Below, one piece after another: positions 52,684-60,571 of a DNA stretch of 64,000 nt (position 1 is the stretch's first letter; every line of letters begins with the position of its first letter). The translations under genes were made by a program, and so were the position numbers. The notes under the pieces were generated by a model. It was given only the letters and a program-made list of their open reading frames with translations, was not told the origin of the DNA and ran no database searches. Source of the DNA: Rhizobium indicum. GTDB lineage: Bacteria > Pseudomonadota > Alphaproteobacteria > Rhizobiales > Rhizobiaceae. The DNA is taken from contig NZ_CP054021.1 in assembly GCF_005862305.2 (NCBI RefSeq), positions 4,505,501 through 4,569,500 of the forward strand, given 5' to 3'.

Positions 52684-53568
52684 ATGGTTCGGCAATTCCT
52701 CCCTTTAAATGGCTTGAGGGCCTTCGAAGCATCGGCAAGACATCTCAGCTTCACCCGGGCCGCGATCGAGCTTTGCGTTACCCAGGCCGCTGTAAGTCAG
52801 CAGGTCAAAAGCCTGGAGAAGCGATTGGGGGCTGCCCTTTTTCAGCGTCTCCCAAGAGGCTTGAAAATTACTGCAGAAGGCGAAGCTCTTTTGCCGACCT
52901 TGACCAATTCCTTCGATCAGATGGCGATCACGCTGGACCGGATTGAAGCCGGGCAGGTTCGGGAATTGCTGTTCCTGGGTGTGGTCGGGACGTTTGCCGT
53001 CGGCTGGTTGTTGCCAAGGCTTTCGGATTTTCAACAGCAGCATCCGTTCATCGATGCGCGCGTTTCGACAAACAATAATCGCGTCGATATGGCGGCCGAG
53101 GGACTGGACTTTGCCATTCGCTTCGGCAGCGGTTCCTGGCACGGTACAGAGGCGCTGCGTCTGTTCGACGCTCCGCTCTCTCCTCTGTGCACGCCCAAAT
53201 TGGCCGAGCGTTTGAGGTCGCCTGCAGACCTGGTCGAGGCGACGCTTTTGCGGAGCTATAGGGCGGACGAATGGAGCACGTGGTTTGCGGCAGCGAACGT
53301 TCCTCCGGCGGCGCAGATAAACGCAGGTATCGTCTTCGACTCTTCCCTCGCCATGATGGAGGCGGCCCTGCAAGGACTGGGGATCGCTCTGGCGCCGCCG
53401 TCGATGTTTTCCAGACATCTATCCTCGGGGGCTATAAGGCAACCTTTTCCTACGACCATATCGTTGGGGAGCTACTGGCTAACCCGACTGCAATCGAGGC
53501 CGCCAACAGCGGCCATGTTCGCATTTTCCGATTGGATAACGTCGCAGATGTTTCCCGCATCGCAATGA
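52684..53568 (+). CDS. ampR: LysR-family regulator, AmpR-like
   Basis: A 294-residue LTTR whose N terminus closely follows AmpR: PLNGLRAFEASARHLSFTRAAIEL and VTQAAVSQQVKSLEKRLG, then RGLKITAEGEALLPTLTNSFDQM. AmpR binds cell-wall muropeptides and switches ampC from repressed to active. The gene is divergent from ampC with about 120 bases between, where AmpR would bind; a GTTTTGC/GCAAAC pair near 52625-52641 is a weak candidate site. Confidence 0.93.
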   Translation: MVRQFLPLNGLRAFEASARHLSFTRAAIELCVTQAAVSQQVKSLEKRLGAALFQRLPRGLKITAEGEALLPTLTNSFDQMAITLDRIEAGQVRELLFLGVVGTFAVGWLLPRLSDFQQQHPFIDARVSTNNNRVDMAAEGLDFAIRFGSGSWHGTEALRLFDAPLSPLCTPKLAERLRSPADLVEATLLRSYRADEWSTWFAAANVPPAAQINAGIVFDSSLAMMEAALQGLGIALAPPSMFSRHLSSGAIRQPFPTTISLGSYWLTRLQSRPPTAAMFAFSDWITSQMFPASQ

Positions 53569-53674
53569 CGGCTTCCGGCGAGCCGGAGGTCGAGATCAGC
53601 CCGACGCTCAAGGACTTGGCCGTCGTGGCTCGTGCCCTTCACTCCTCCGTCATGCTCCACGACCGCCGCTTTGC

Positions 53675-54043
53675 TTACGCCACACAGATGCCTGGCACGG
53701 CGACCTTCTGGAAGAGATGCGGGGAGGCGACCGCCGAGGACGGATAGTCCGAGAGCTTCGCCCGAAACTCCGGATGCGAGAATGCCGCCCGGAAGTCGGC
53801 GGTCGATTCCCAGACGGCATAATTGAGATAAGCAGGACTTTCGCCGATGGCGCGATGCATCTGGGTCGAGATGAAGCCAGGCTGCCGTTTCATGAAGGCT
53901 GCATCGGCCTGCCAGGCATCAAGGAAGGCCTGCTCGTCGGCCTTGTCGAGCGTGAAGAGGTTGATGAGGACGATCGCGGAGGCATCGATCGCGATTTGGC
54001 GATCGATCGGGAAGGCAGGGTCCATCGGGCGCATGAGCGACAT
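53675..54043 (-). CDS. Antibiotic biosynthesis monooxygenase-domain protein
   Basis: A 122-residue protein with the dimeric ferredoxin-like ABM fold: IVLINLFTLDKADEQAFLDAW, FMKRQPGFISTQMHR, YLNYAVWESTADFRAAFSHPEF. ABM proteins oxidise small aromatics or haem without cofactors. The start with GGAG at seven bases was chosen. Divergent from a MarR regulator whose operator-like repeats lie between them. Confidence 0.88.
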   Translation of the reverse strand: MSLMRPMDPAFPIDRQIAIDASAIVLINLFTLDKADEQAFLDAWQADAAFMKRQPGFISTQMHRAIGESPAYLNYAVWESTADFRAAFSHPEFRAKLSDYPSSAVASPHLFQKVAVPGICVA

Positions 54044-54068
54044 GGTCGACTCCATCTGATTTGGTTAC

Positions 54069-54123
54069 ATGATGTCAATCTGGTAATACGCCTACATAAT
54101 CAATTTGACACTATGATGTCAAT
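54069..54123. promoter_or_regulatory. Likely MarR operator region
   Basis: ATGATGTCAAT occurs twice as an 11-base direct repeat (54069-54079, 54113-54123), and the second copy forms TTGACA-N6-TGTCAA (54105-54122). It lies in the divergent region between the ABM gene and the MarR gene, just ahead of the MarR start. Confidence 0.6.
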
Positions 54124-54141
54124 ATAGCTATATGGTGACAA

Positions 54142-54618
54142 ATGCACGAATCTCAACGGACCCCGGCCGGAACAGCTTTGACCGACCTCATTCTGGATCT
54201 CTTCCGGCTCAACAACCGGATGATCAACGCGGGCGACAAGCTCGTCGACGGGCTCGGCCTGACCAGCGCCCGCTGGCATGTCCTCGGCACCGTCGCCACG
54301 GCAGGCCGGCCGCAGCCGGTCGCATGGCTGGCGCGCGACATGGGCGCCAACCGCCAGAACGTTCAGCGTATCGTCAACGATCTGGAGAAGGAGGGGCTTC
54401 TGGTGTTCCAACCCAACCCGCACCACCGACGGGCACAACTCGTCGTGCTGACGGACAAGGGAAAGCAGGCATATGAAACCGCCATGCGCCTGCAGGCCCC
54501 GTGGGTCGACATGCTCTCGGAAGGGCTTCAGGTCGAGGATCTCAAAACCACGCATGCCGTCATGAAGGCGCTGCGCAGCAAACTGGAAGGATATGGAGAT
54601 GTTGAAGAGCAGGCCTGA
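54142..54618 (+). CDS. MarR-family transcriptional regulator
   Basis: A 158-residue winged-helix regulator: LNNRMINAGDKLVDGLGLTSARWHVLGTVA, recognition region WLARDMGANRQNVQRIVNDLEKEGLL and wing NPHHRRAQLVVLTDKGK. It probably represses the divergent ABM gene and its own operon at the repeats in the intergenic region. Its 3' end overlaps the cytochrome b561 gene, so the two are co-transcribed. Confidence 0.92.
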   Translation: MHESQRTPAGTALTDLILDLFRLNNRMINAGDKLVDGLGLTSARWHVLGTVATAGRPQPVAWLARDMGANRQNVQRIVNDLEKEGLLVFQPNPHHRRAQLVVLTDKGKQAYETAMRLQAPWVDMLSEGLQVEDLKTTHAVMKALRSKLEGYGDVEEQA

Positions 54619-55132
54619 TCGCTATGGCGCAATAGCGGTCTCGATTCACTGGCTGAGCGCGGTTCTGATCCTGGCGCTGCTCGGCTCCGGGTTCCGGGCC
54701 GCCAACGCCATGGACGCCGCGACCAAGGCCGGGCTGTTGCGTTTCCACATTCCGATGGCGATCGTCGTCCTGCTTCTAACGGCTCTTCGCATTGTCTGGT
54801 GGTGGCGTTTCGATCGCAAGCCTGCGCCGGTGCCGGCATCGCCTCGCTGGCAGGAGCGCCTTGCGGGCTTTGTTCACGTCGCCTTCTACATTTTCATTCT
54901 CGGCATGGTCGCCAGCGGCATCGGGATGATGATCCTCAGTGGCGCTGCTCCCGCCATCTTCGAGGCAGCCGGCGCCACGCTGCCTGATTTCACCGCCTAT
55001 CCGCCGCGTGGCCCGCATGGGTTCGGCGCCTTCCTGCTTGTCGGCCTGCTGGTCTTCCATGCCGGTGCCGCGCTCTATCACCAGTTTGTCCGCGGCGATC
55101 ACCTGCTGCGGCGGATGTGGTATGGCGGCTGA
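54599..55132 (+). CDS. Cytochrome b561-family membrane protein
   Basis: A 177-residue, four-helix inner-membrane haem protein: RYGAIAVSIHWLSAVLILALLG, LRFHIPMAIVVLLLTALRIVWWW, FVHVAFYIFILGMVASGIGMM and LLVGLLVFHAGAALYHQFVRGD. His in HWL, RFHIP, GFVHV and VFHAGAALYHQ are the expected haem ligands. It moves electrons across or from the membrane. ATG at 54599 was chosen for its spacing from GGAAGG; an ATG two codons upstream is equally open. Overlaps the MarR gene. Confidence 0.92.
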   Translation: MLKSRPDRYGAIAVSIHWLSAVLILALLGSGFRAANAMDAATKAGLLRFHIPMAIVVLLLTALRIVWWWRFDRKPAPVPASPRWQERLAGFVHVAFYIFILGMVASGIGMMILSGAAPAIFEAAGATLPDFTAYPPRGPHGFGAFLLVGLLVFHAGAALYHQFVRGDHLLRRMWYGG

Positions 55133-55394
55133 GATCCCGCCGCGTTCGATGTCAAATGTTTGGCTTCTCGAAGATCTGTCAGGCGGCCGCGTTCGGGCCT
55201 GACTCAGGAGACGCAGATCGCCACGCCGGCAACGAGCTGGCCAGTGCCACGCCCAATTCGACGATCGACGATCAGCGGGACCGGCTCGACGGTATGGTGA
55301 CCGCTGTGCACCAAGAAGGCGCGATGAAGCGCCGCGCCGTTGCCGCCGAGACGCTTCTCAAATGTCACCGTCTGCGTGATGCCGCCGCCCTTGC

Positions 55395-56084
55395 CTATAA
55401 GGGCAGCTGCTTGCCGGCCTGTTCGCTGACCATGTATTCGGCGTACCAGTCCGGCCAGTTCTCGTCGTGTTTGCCGCCGTTTCGCTTCTCGTGTTCACCG
55501 TGCGCGGTCGCCGCACGGCGCATAGCTGACGCGAGATCGGTCGAGGTCGTGAATGTCGTCCCGTCGGCGTCGATGCGTCCTGGCAGGCGCGTGGTGACTT
55601 CCTGGAACAGCCAGCCGTTGCCATCGGGATCCTTGAAGGAGGCGAAAGAACGGTAGCTGCGGTGATCGGGATCGCGGCCGGCAATGCGGAGCCGCCCGAA
55701 CAGATAGGGTTCGTCCTTGCCGGCATAGACGCCGGCCGCGTCATGGAACACTTCGCTGACCTCGACGCCGCGGGCGATGAGATCGCGGCGGGCGGCCTCG
55801 ATGTCGGAGACGATAAGATAGAGCCCCTGGGCGGAACCGGGGGCGGCGGCCGTGACGTTCTTGCCGAAGATGATCGCGCAGCCGGAGCCCGGCGGCGTAA
55901 ACTGGATCACCCGAAAATCGGCATCATTGGCGAAGTCGGCGTCGAGCCGCCAACCCAGGCCGTCGTAAAAGCGCTTGGCGCGGTCGACATCGGAAACAGG
56001 GATGACGACGACCTCGAGCTTGGTGTCGACGGGATGTGTTTTCGGGGTCTGCATGGGGGTTTCGCTGCGCAGTGCATTGCTCAT
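55395..56084 (-). CDS. VOC-family protein with C-terminal extension
   Basis: A 229-residue glyoxalase/bleomycin-resistance-fold protein: LEVVVIPVSDVDRAKRFYDGLGW, VIQFTPPGSGCAIIFG and FASFKDPDGNGWLFQEVTTR. After the domain, about 60 residues (GEHEKRNGGKHDENWPDWYAEYMV) form an extra tail common in some rhizobial members. Start supported by AAGGAG. Substrate unknown. In the gap downstream (55133-55394) no gene is supported. Confidence 0.9.
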   Translation of the reverse strand: MSNALRSETPMQTPKTHPVDTKLEVVVIPVSDVDRAKRFYDGLGWRLDADFANDADFRVIQFTPPGSGCAIIFGKNVTAAAPGSAQGLYLIVSDIEAARRDLIARGVEVSEVFHDAAGVYAGKDEPYLFGRLRIAGRDPDHRSYRSFASFKDPDGNGWLFQEVTTRLPGRIDADGTTFTTSTDLASAMRRAATAHGEHEKRNGGKHDENWPDWYAEYMVSEQAGKQLPL

Positions 56085-56336
56085 CTTAAGCTCCTTGGGG
56101 TTTTGGATGCCTTGAGAATTGCTGACGCGTGACGACCGAAGTTGACCACGGCGCGGTGAGGCCGTCGAATCAATTATTCTGTCTGATTTGACCGGTATTG
56201 GCGGATTCCGCGGCGACGCTAGGCGCGCCGCTCCCGATCCGCGGGGGTTGGCAAGGTCATGTCGATCTGAGTGGTCGACGGCGGGATTGGCCCGCCGTCT
56301 TCATCGGCTGTTGTTGTTCTGCTCGTCGAGCCGCTT

Positions 56337-56771
56337 TCACGCAGCGAGAGCGGCGCGGGTTTTGCCGATCGTCAGAGCCGCCTTTGCTGCCTCGCGGCCT
56401 TTCTCGACGAAATGTGCGCGGTAGATCTGCTTATGGTGCTCGGTTTCCTGATACTGATGCGGCGTCAGCGAAACCGACAGCACCGGCACACCGGTATCCA
56501 TGCCGGCGCGCATCAGTCCATCGACGACGGCCTGGGCGACGAATTCGTGGCGGTAGATTCCGCCGTCGACGACGAAGGCGGCGGCAACGACCGCGGCATA
56601 GCGTCCGGTTGCCGCAAGATCGCGTGACAGCAGCGGCATCTCGAATGCGCCGGGAACATCGAACACGTCGACCTGCTCGGGCGGAATAAGCTGATGGAAG
56701 CCATCAAGGGCGCGGTCGACGATTTCGGCGTGCCAGCTGGCTTTGACGAAGGCATAGCGGGTGGGTGTCAC
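56337..56771 (-). CDS. ribH: 6,7-dimethyl-8-ribityllumazine synthase
   Basis: A 144-residue lumazine synthase of the type II (RibH2, decameric) kind known from Rhizobiales: RYAFVKASWHAEIVDRALDGF, VDVFDVPGAFEMPLLSRDLA, VVDGGIYRHEFVAQAVVDGLM and VLSVSLTPHQY. It condenses the pyrimidine and butanone-phosphate precursors of riboflavin. The start is GTG behind AAAGGAG. An FMN riboswitch lies upstream, so it is shut down when FMN is abundant. It stands alone, away from other rib genes. Confidence 0.96.
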   Translation of the reverse strand: MTPTRYAFVKASWHAEIVDRALDGFHQLIPPEQVDVFDVPGAFEMPLLSRDLAATGRYAAVVAAAFVVDGGIYRHEFVAQAVVDGLMRAGMDTGVPVLSVSLTPHQYQETEHHKQIYRAHFVEKGREAAKAALTIGKTRAALAA

Positions 56772-56819
56772 GGTAATCTCCTTTGGCGAACAGACACATC
56801 ACCCAAGGCGATCACGAAC

Positions 56820-56849
56820 GTTCCCGACAGCCGCAAGGGCGGCAGGAAC
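56820..56849 (-). promoter_or_regulatory. Hairpin between FMN riboswitch and ribH
   Basis: On the minus strand GTTCCtgCCG and CGGctgtcGGGAAC form an interrupted stem immediately after the aptamer. There is no T tract, so it is likely part of the expression platform acting on translation rather than a terminator. Confidence 0.5.
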
Positions 56850-56853
56850 GCAC

Positions 56854-56988
56854 GTTCTCTTTCATCCGGACTATGACCGTCGGCTCAGGCATCTCACCTG
56901 ATCTGCTGACCCTTCCTGAGAAGGCGCTCGCGGGCTCGCAATCAAAATTGCATACCGCCGGTAGGGACTTTCACCCCGCCCTGAGAAC
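56854..56988 (-). ncRNA. FMN riboswitch (RFN element)
   Basis: On the minus strand the closing stem GTTCTC/GAGAAC encloses the conserved RFN segments in order: AGGGCGGGGTGAAAGTCCC, ACCGGCGGTA, AGCCCGCGAGCG, GTCAGCAGATC, GGTGAGA, GAGCCGACGGTCATAGTCC and GGATGAAAGAGA. It binds flavin mononucleotide and turns off the ribH gene 80 bases downstream. Confidence 0.95.
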
Positions 56989-57237
56989 GGCGCGAACAAT
57001 AGGGGGAAGGTGACGGGCTGGCAATAGGTCGAAATGCATTCGCGGCGGGAGCTGGATCAGGGCTCCCGACGCGGCGATTTCGCTTGTTCGTCGATCGCGA
57101 CGGGCAAGCCACTTGCGGAGGATGGGCTTGCGCCTACATGCTCCCATTGAGGACATTCACGTCAGAATAGCACGGCAGGACAGGATGCGCCGCTCCACCG
57201 GAGGCGGGCAGGGCCGTGGCAACTATGGGAGAGAGAG
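56989..57237. other. Intergenic region holding the riboswitch promoter
   Basis: No gene is supported between the riboswitch and the SRPBCC gene. The minus-strand promoter for the riboswitch RNA and the plus-strand promoter for the SRPBCC gene should both lie here, but no convincing hexamer pair was found. Confidence 0.4.
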
Positions 57238-57684
57238 ATGCAAGACCCCTTCGTCGTCCGCCGCGAGGCGCATATCGCGGCGCCGCCGGCCGCGGTGTTC
57301 GCGTTGATGACCGACCCGGAAAAGATCCTGCGCTGGATGGGAACGGAGGCGCAGGTCGAGCCGCAGCCCGGCGGGCTCTATCTCGTCAACGTTACCGGAG
57401 CCCGCTTTGCACGCGGCTCGTTTCGTGAGGTGGTGCCGGTTCATCGCCTTGCCTACAGCTTCGGCTGGGACGGCAGCGAGGTGGTGCCGCCGGGGTCGAG
57501 CCTGGTCGAGATCGATCTGATCGAGCAGGGAGGCGGAACGCTGCTGCGGCTCACCCATAGCGGCCTGCCGAGCGCCGAGCAATGCGCCGGCCATGCGGAG
57601 GGCTGGGCACATTATCTCGGACGGCTGACCGAGGTCGCTGCCGGGGGTGATCCGGGTCCCGACCCTTTTTACGGCAGGACATGA
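57238..57684 (+). CDS. SRPBCC (AHSA1-like) domain protein
   Basis: A 148-residue START/Bet v1-fold protein: VRREAHIAAPPAAVFALMTDPEKILRWMG, then EAQVEPQPGGLYLVNVTG, FGWDGSEVVPPGSSLVEIDLIEQGGGTLLRLTHSGLP and GWAHYLGRLTEVAAGGDPG. These are the marks of AHSA1-like ligand-binding proteins, often paired with ArsR regulators; none is adjacent. Ribosome site GGGAGAGAG. Ligand unknown. Confidence 0.9.
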   Translation: MQDPFVVRREAHIAAPPAAVFALMTDPEKILRWMGTEAQVEPQPGGLYLVNVTGARFARGSFREVVPVHRLAYSFGWDGSEVVPPGSSLVEIDLIEQGGGTLLRLTHSGLPSAEQCAGHAEGWAHYLGRLTEVAAGGDPGPDPFYGRT

Positions 57685-57871
57685 ACAATTCTTGCGGGCG
57701 GCGGGGGCGTCTCTGAAGGCGCTTGACGTTGCGACAACAGCGGTCGGCGAGCGCTCAGACCGGCCGTGCGGAAGCGCTTCTTTTTCTCCCGCAAACATGA
57801 ACGCGCAGTTCATCTCCAGTTCAATTTGGCGGTCATAAGCTGTGGACGGCTGGATTGAAATGGAGTTCTCG

Positions 57872-58180
57872 ATGAAGGCACTTTCTATCGCGGCTGCCTT
57901 GCTCGCTGGCAGCCTCTCGTTCGGCACAGCGCAGGCGATGCCGATGGGGACAATCAATGTCCAGAGCAATATCACAACGGTCGACTACGCGTGCGGTCGC
58001 GGCTGGCATCTGACGCGCTGGGGCGAATGCCGGCGAAACTGGCGCCGCCCGCCGCCGGTCGCTTTTTACGGTGGCCCGCCGCGAGGGGGCTGGGAACGGC
58101 GTCACCGGCATTGGGATGGCCCGCGCTGGCGCCATGAGCGGCGTTGGGATCGCGACCGCCGTTGGCGGGATGATGACTAA
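57872..58180 (+). CDS. Small exported Trp/Arg/His-rich protein (GCG_CRPN-like)
   Basis: A 102-residue protein with a signal peptide (MKALSIAAALLAGSLSFGTA-QA). The mature part contains CGRGWHLTRWGECRRNWRRPP, a GCG-CRPN-type prefix, followed by a Trp/Arg/His/Asp-rich tail (RRHRHWDGPRWRHERRWDRD). GGAG precedes the ATG. Common in rhizobia, function unknown. A strong terminator follows. Confidence 0.8.
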   Translation: MKALSIAAALLAGSLSFGTAQAMPMGTINVQSNITTVDYACGRGWHLTRWGECRRNWRRPPPVAFYGGPPRGGWERRHRHWDGPRWRHERRWDRDRRWRDDD

Positions 58181-58200
58181 GGGTCTCGCTTAGATGGACG

Positions 58201-58230
58201 AAGGCCGGAGCGATTTTCGCCCGGCCTTTT
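58201..58230 (+). terminator. Intrinsic terminator after the small exported protein
   Basis: AAGGCCGG and CCGGCCTT stems with an inner GCGA/TCGC extension around TTTT form a long hairpin followed by TT, 20 bases after the stop. Confidence 0.8.
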
Positions 58231-58289
58231 CTGATGAGACAGGTTCGCCGACGCTGAACGGCAGCGTCCTCCCGATTTGTCCGATACGG

Positions 58290-58514
58290 TCAGATCCTGC
58301 TGACGAGCCAGTACTTGTCGTCGATCAGCTCCTCGAGTTCGACGGGATCCTTGACGCCGAATTCGAACCATTCGACGAGTTCCTTCGCCTTGCGGCTGCT
58401 CTCCTCTGCCGTCAGCTCGACCTGATATCTTTCGCACCATCGACGAAGGATCGACGTCAGCAGCGTCATGTCATTCCCATCCAGCGGATCTTTCGGCCAG
58501 AAAATCGTACCCAT
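58290..58514 (-). CDS. Small acidic hypothetical protein
   Basis: A 74-residue protein: a helical part with LTSILRRWCERYQVELTAEESSRKAKELVEWFEFG, then an acidic end (DPVELEELIDDKYWLVSRI). No signal or membrane segment. The ATG with AGGGGTG upstream was chosen over a TTG four codons earlier. No family recognised; the clean helical pattern suggests a real gene. Confidence 0.7.
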   Translation of the reverse strand: MGTIFWPKDPLDGNDMTLLTSILRRWCERYQVELTAEESSRKAKELVEWFEFGVKDPVELEELIDDKYWLVSRI

Positions 58515-58729
58515 CGCACCCCTCAATCACACGATGACGACCGACCTTATAATGGAATCAAAGCCGTGCAAGTTTAAAGTGTTTATTTTTCGTTTTCCAC
58601 CGCGGTGAATGGTTTTCGACAGGGATGCGGACGGCCTTTGCGGGCGACAGGCTGAGTCGCTGGAAACGTCCTCGCGATCACCCCGGGGATGTCCTTGTGG
58701 ACGTCCACGTGGGCGTGCGATGTTAAGCG

Positions 58730-59836
58730 ATGGATCTGCCATCTCCCCTTGCCTGGCTGGTTGACGAGGCTGGAGCCTCGCCTGGTCCCGAACGGTTTCT
58801 GGCCGAACTCGGGCGCCGGCTGCTGGCCGACGGACTGCCGCTTTCCGGCGGCACGCTGACGCTTTCGGTGCCGCATCCGATCATTGCGCGGCGCACCTGG
58901 CTGTGGCGGGCCGAGACCGGTGCTGTCATCGAGGCGCTGGCCTTTGCCGCGGCTCCGCAGAGCGAGGCCGGGCGCGACTGGCTGACCGCGCTCGGGCCGG
59001 TATGGGAGGAGCCAATAGGGCCTTCGCAGGATAGTCCCATGCTCGGCTGGGCGGGTATCGACAACGGGGCAGGGGGCGGCGCATTCGCTCCGGCCGAAGC
59101 CGACCGGCTGCGCGAGGTTGCGCGTTTTGCCGCTGCACCGCTCGCAGCGCTGGTGGCGCGGGAGGCGCGGGCAGCCCTGCTCGAAGCCTATCTCGGCCGG
59201 CGTAGTGCCGCCCGGGTGCAGGCCGGCGAGCTTGCCCGCGGCACCGGCGAGACCATACGTGCCGCTCTTCTCTGCGCAGATCTGCGCGATTTCACCGCGC
59301 TTTCGGAGGTGACGGAGCCGCACGCGATGATCGCGACGCTCGACGCATGGTTCGACCGCATCGCAGGCGCGGTGCACGCCTTCGGCGGCGAGGTGCTGAA
59401 ATTCATCGGCGACGGCGTGCTGGCGATCTTTCCGGTCATGGGCGCTTCCGACGATGCGGGAGGGGTGAGCCACGGAGACCGGGAAGCCTGCGAGGCAGCC
59501 CTCAGGGCGGTTGCTGCCAGCCGTGCCGGCATGGCCCATCTCGACCAGATACGCCAGGCGCAGGGGCTGGCGCCGCTGCCCTTCGGCGCGGCGCTGCATT
59601 TCGGCGAGATCCTGTGGGGCAATATCGGCGCAGCCGACCGGCTGGACTTTACCGCCATCGGCCCCGCCGTCAATCTCGTCAGCCGGCTGGAAGGGCTCTG
59701 CAAACCGCTCGGCCGAAGCGTGCTGATCTCGGGCGCGGTTGCAGCGAATACGGCGACGGCCCTGATGCCGCTCGGAGAGCACAGCTTGCGCGGCATTGCC
59801 CAGCCTTGCGCGGTCTTCACCTTGCCGGAGAATTGA
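58730..59836 (+). CDS. Soluble adenylate/guanylate cyclase-family protein
   Basis: A 368-residue protein. Residues 1-165 form an N-terminal domain without a recognised name; residues about 180-365 are a class III cyclase: ALLCADLRDFTALSE (metal Asp), GGEVLKFIGDGVLAIF (ATP-selecting Lys and second metal Asp), DRLDFTAIGPAVNLVSRLE (Asp plus transition-state Asn/Arg). The residues favour ATP. No membrane segment. No clear ribosome site upstream of the ATG, so the start is less certain. The second cyclase in the window. Confidence 0.92.
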   Translation: MDLPSPLAWLVDEAGASPGPERFLAELGRRLLADGLPLSGGTLTLSVPHPIIARRTWLWRAETGAVIEALAFAAAPQSEAGRDWLTALGPVWEEPIGPSQDSPMLGWAGIDNGAGGGAFAPAEADRLREVARFAAAPLAALVAREARAALLEAYLGRRSAARVQAGELARGTGETIRAALLCADLRDFTALSEVTEPHAMIATLDAWFDRIAGAVHAFGGEVLKFIGDGVLAIFPVMGASDDAGGVSHGDREACEAALRAVAASRAGMAHLDQIRQAQGLAPLPFGAALHFGEILWGNIGAADRLDFTAIGPAVNLVSRLEGLCKPLGRSVLISGAVAANTATALMPLGEHSLRGIAQPCAVFTLPEN

Positions 59837-59872
59837 GCCGCAAGGCAGGGTGCCGTGAGCGGCCTTCGTTTA

Positions 59873-59905
59873 TGCAAAGAAATCTTTGCAAAGATATGTT
59901 TGCAA
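59873..59905. promoter_or_regulatory. Overlapping TTTGCA palindromes, likely operator
   Basis: TGCAAAGA-AA-TCTTTGCA (59873-59890) and TTGCAAA-N6-TTTGCAA (59886-59905) are both perfect and overlap by five bases. They lie just ahead of the winged-helix regulator gene, as an autorepression site would. Confidence 0.7.
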
Positions 59906-59920
59906 TAGTAGGCTGCCGGC

Positions 59921-60571
59921 ATGAAAAATCCGCGCTCGCAGCCTGCCCACTCAGTCACCGCACCCCGCACCCTCAGCCGGGTCGTGCCCGATCCGACCGC
60001 GCTGAAAGCGCTGACGCATCCTGTCCGGCTGAGCATGCTGGGCATGCTCAGGATCGATGGGCCTGCCACGGCGACGCAGCTGGCAGTGCGGCTGGGCTTA
60101 AACAGCGGCGCGACCAGCTATCACCTGCGCCAGCTTGCCCAATACGGTTTCATCGAGGAAGCGCCGCATGCTTCACGGCGCGACCGCTGGTGGCGCGCCA
60201 GCCACGAGCTCACCTCGGTGCCGGCAAGCGAGGCCGAGGGTGAAGCGCTCGATCTCGACATCGCCTTCAACCAGGCTGCACTCTCGCTGCAGGTCGGCCA
60301 GATGCAGCAGGCGCTGGAGGAATATGCCGAGCTGCCGGCTGAATGGCGCAAGGCGACGGCTGCCGACGACATCATCATCCCGATGACGGCGGCACAGGCC
60401 GAGGCCCTGACGAAACGGCTGAGCGACATCATCCTGGAGGCGATGCGGGCGGCCCCGCCGCTCGGGGAGGCGGCGTCGCAGGAATCCGGCATGGTTCCCT
60501 TCTATGTCATGTTGCACGCCTTTCCCTATCCGGGCCGCGTTCCGCATCGCGAAGGGGAGGATAAACCGTGA
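59921..60571 (+). CDS. ArsR-like winged-helix regulator
   Basis: A 216-residue protein. Winged helix at about residues 25-90 (LKALTHPVRLSMLGMLRIDGPATATQLAVRLGLNSGATSYHLRQLAQYGFIEE), then a helical C-terminal domain (ALSLQVGQMQQALEEYAELPAEW, ALTKRLSDIILEAMRAAP). Resembles the ArsR-type regulators that precede MFS genes. Ends GTGA-overlapping the MFS gene, so the two are coupled, and two palindromes upstream suggest autorepression. Confidence 0.9.
   Translation: MKNPRSQPAHSVTAPRTLSRVVPDPTALKALTHPVRLSMLGMLRIDGPATATQLAVRLGLNSGATSYHLRQLAQYGFIEEAPHASRRDRWWRASHELTSVPASEAEGEALDLDIAFNQAALSLQVGQMQQALEEYAELPAEWRKATAADDIIIPMTAAQAEALTKRLSDIILEAMRAAPPLGEAASQESGMVPFYVMLHAFPYPGRVPHREGEDKP

Noticed and set aside
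58583..59782. 399-codon frame opposite the soluble cyclase
   Set aside because: Antisense to intact cyclase motifs; no start signal or domain.
58730..59836. Soluble cyclase as part of the PycTM-like locus
   Set aside because: It is about 11 kb away with unrelated genes between, and its residues also predict ATP. No direct link is visible.
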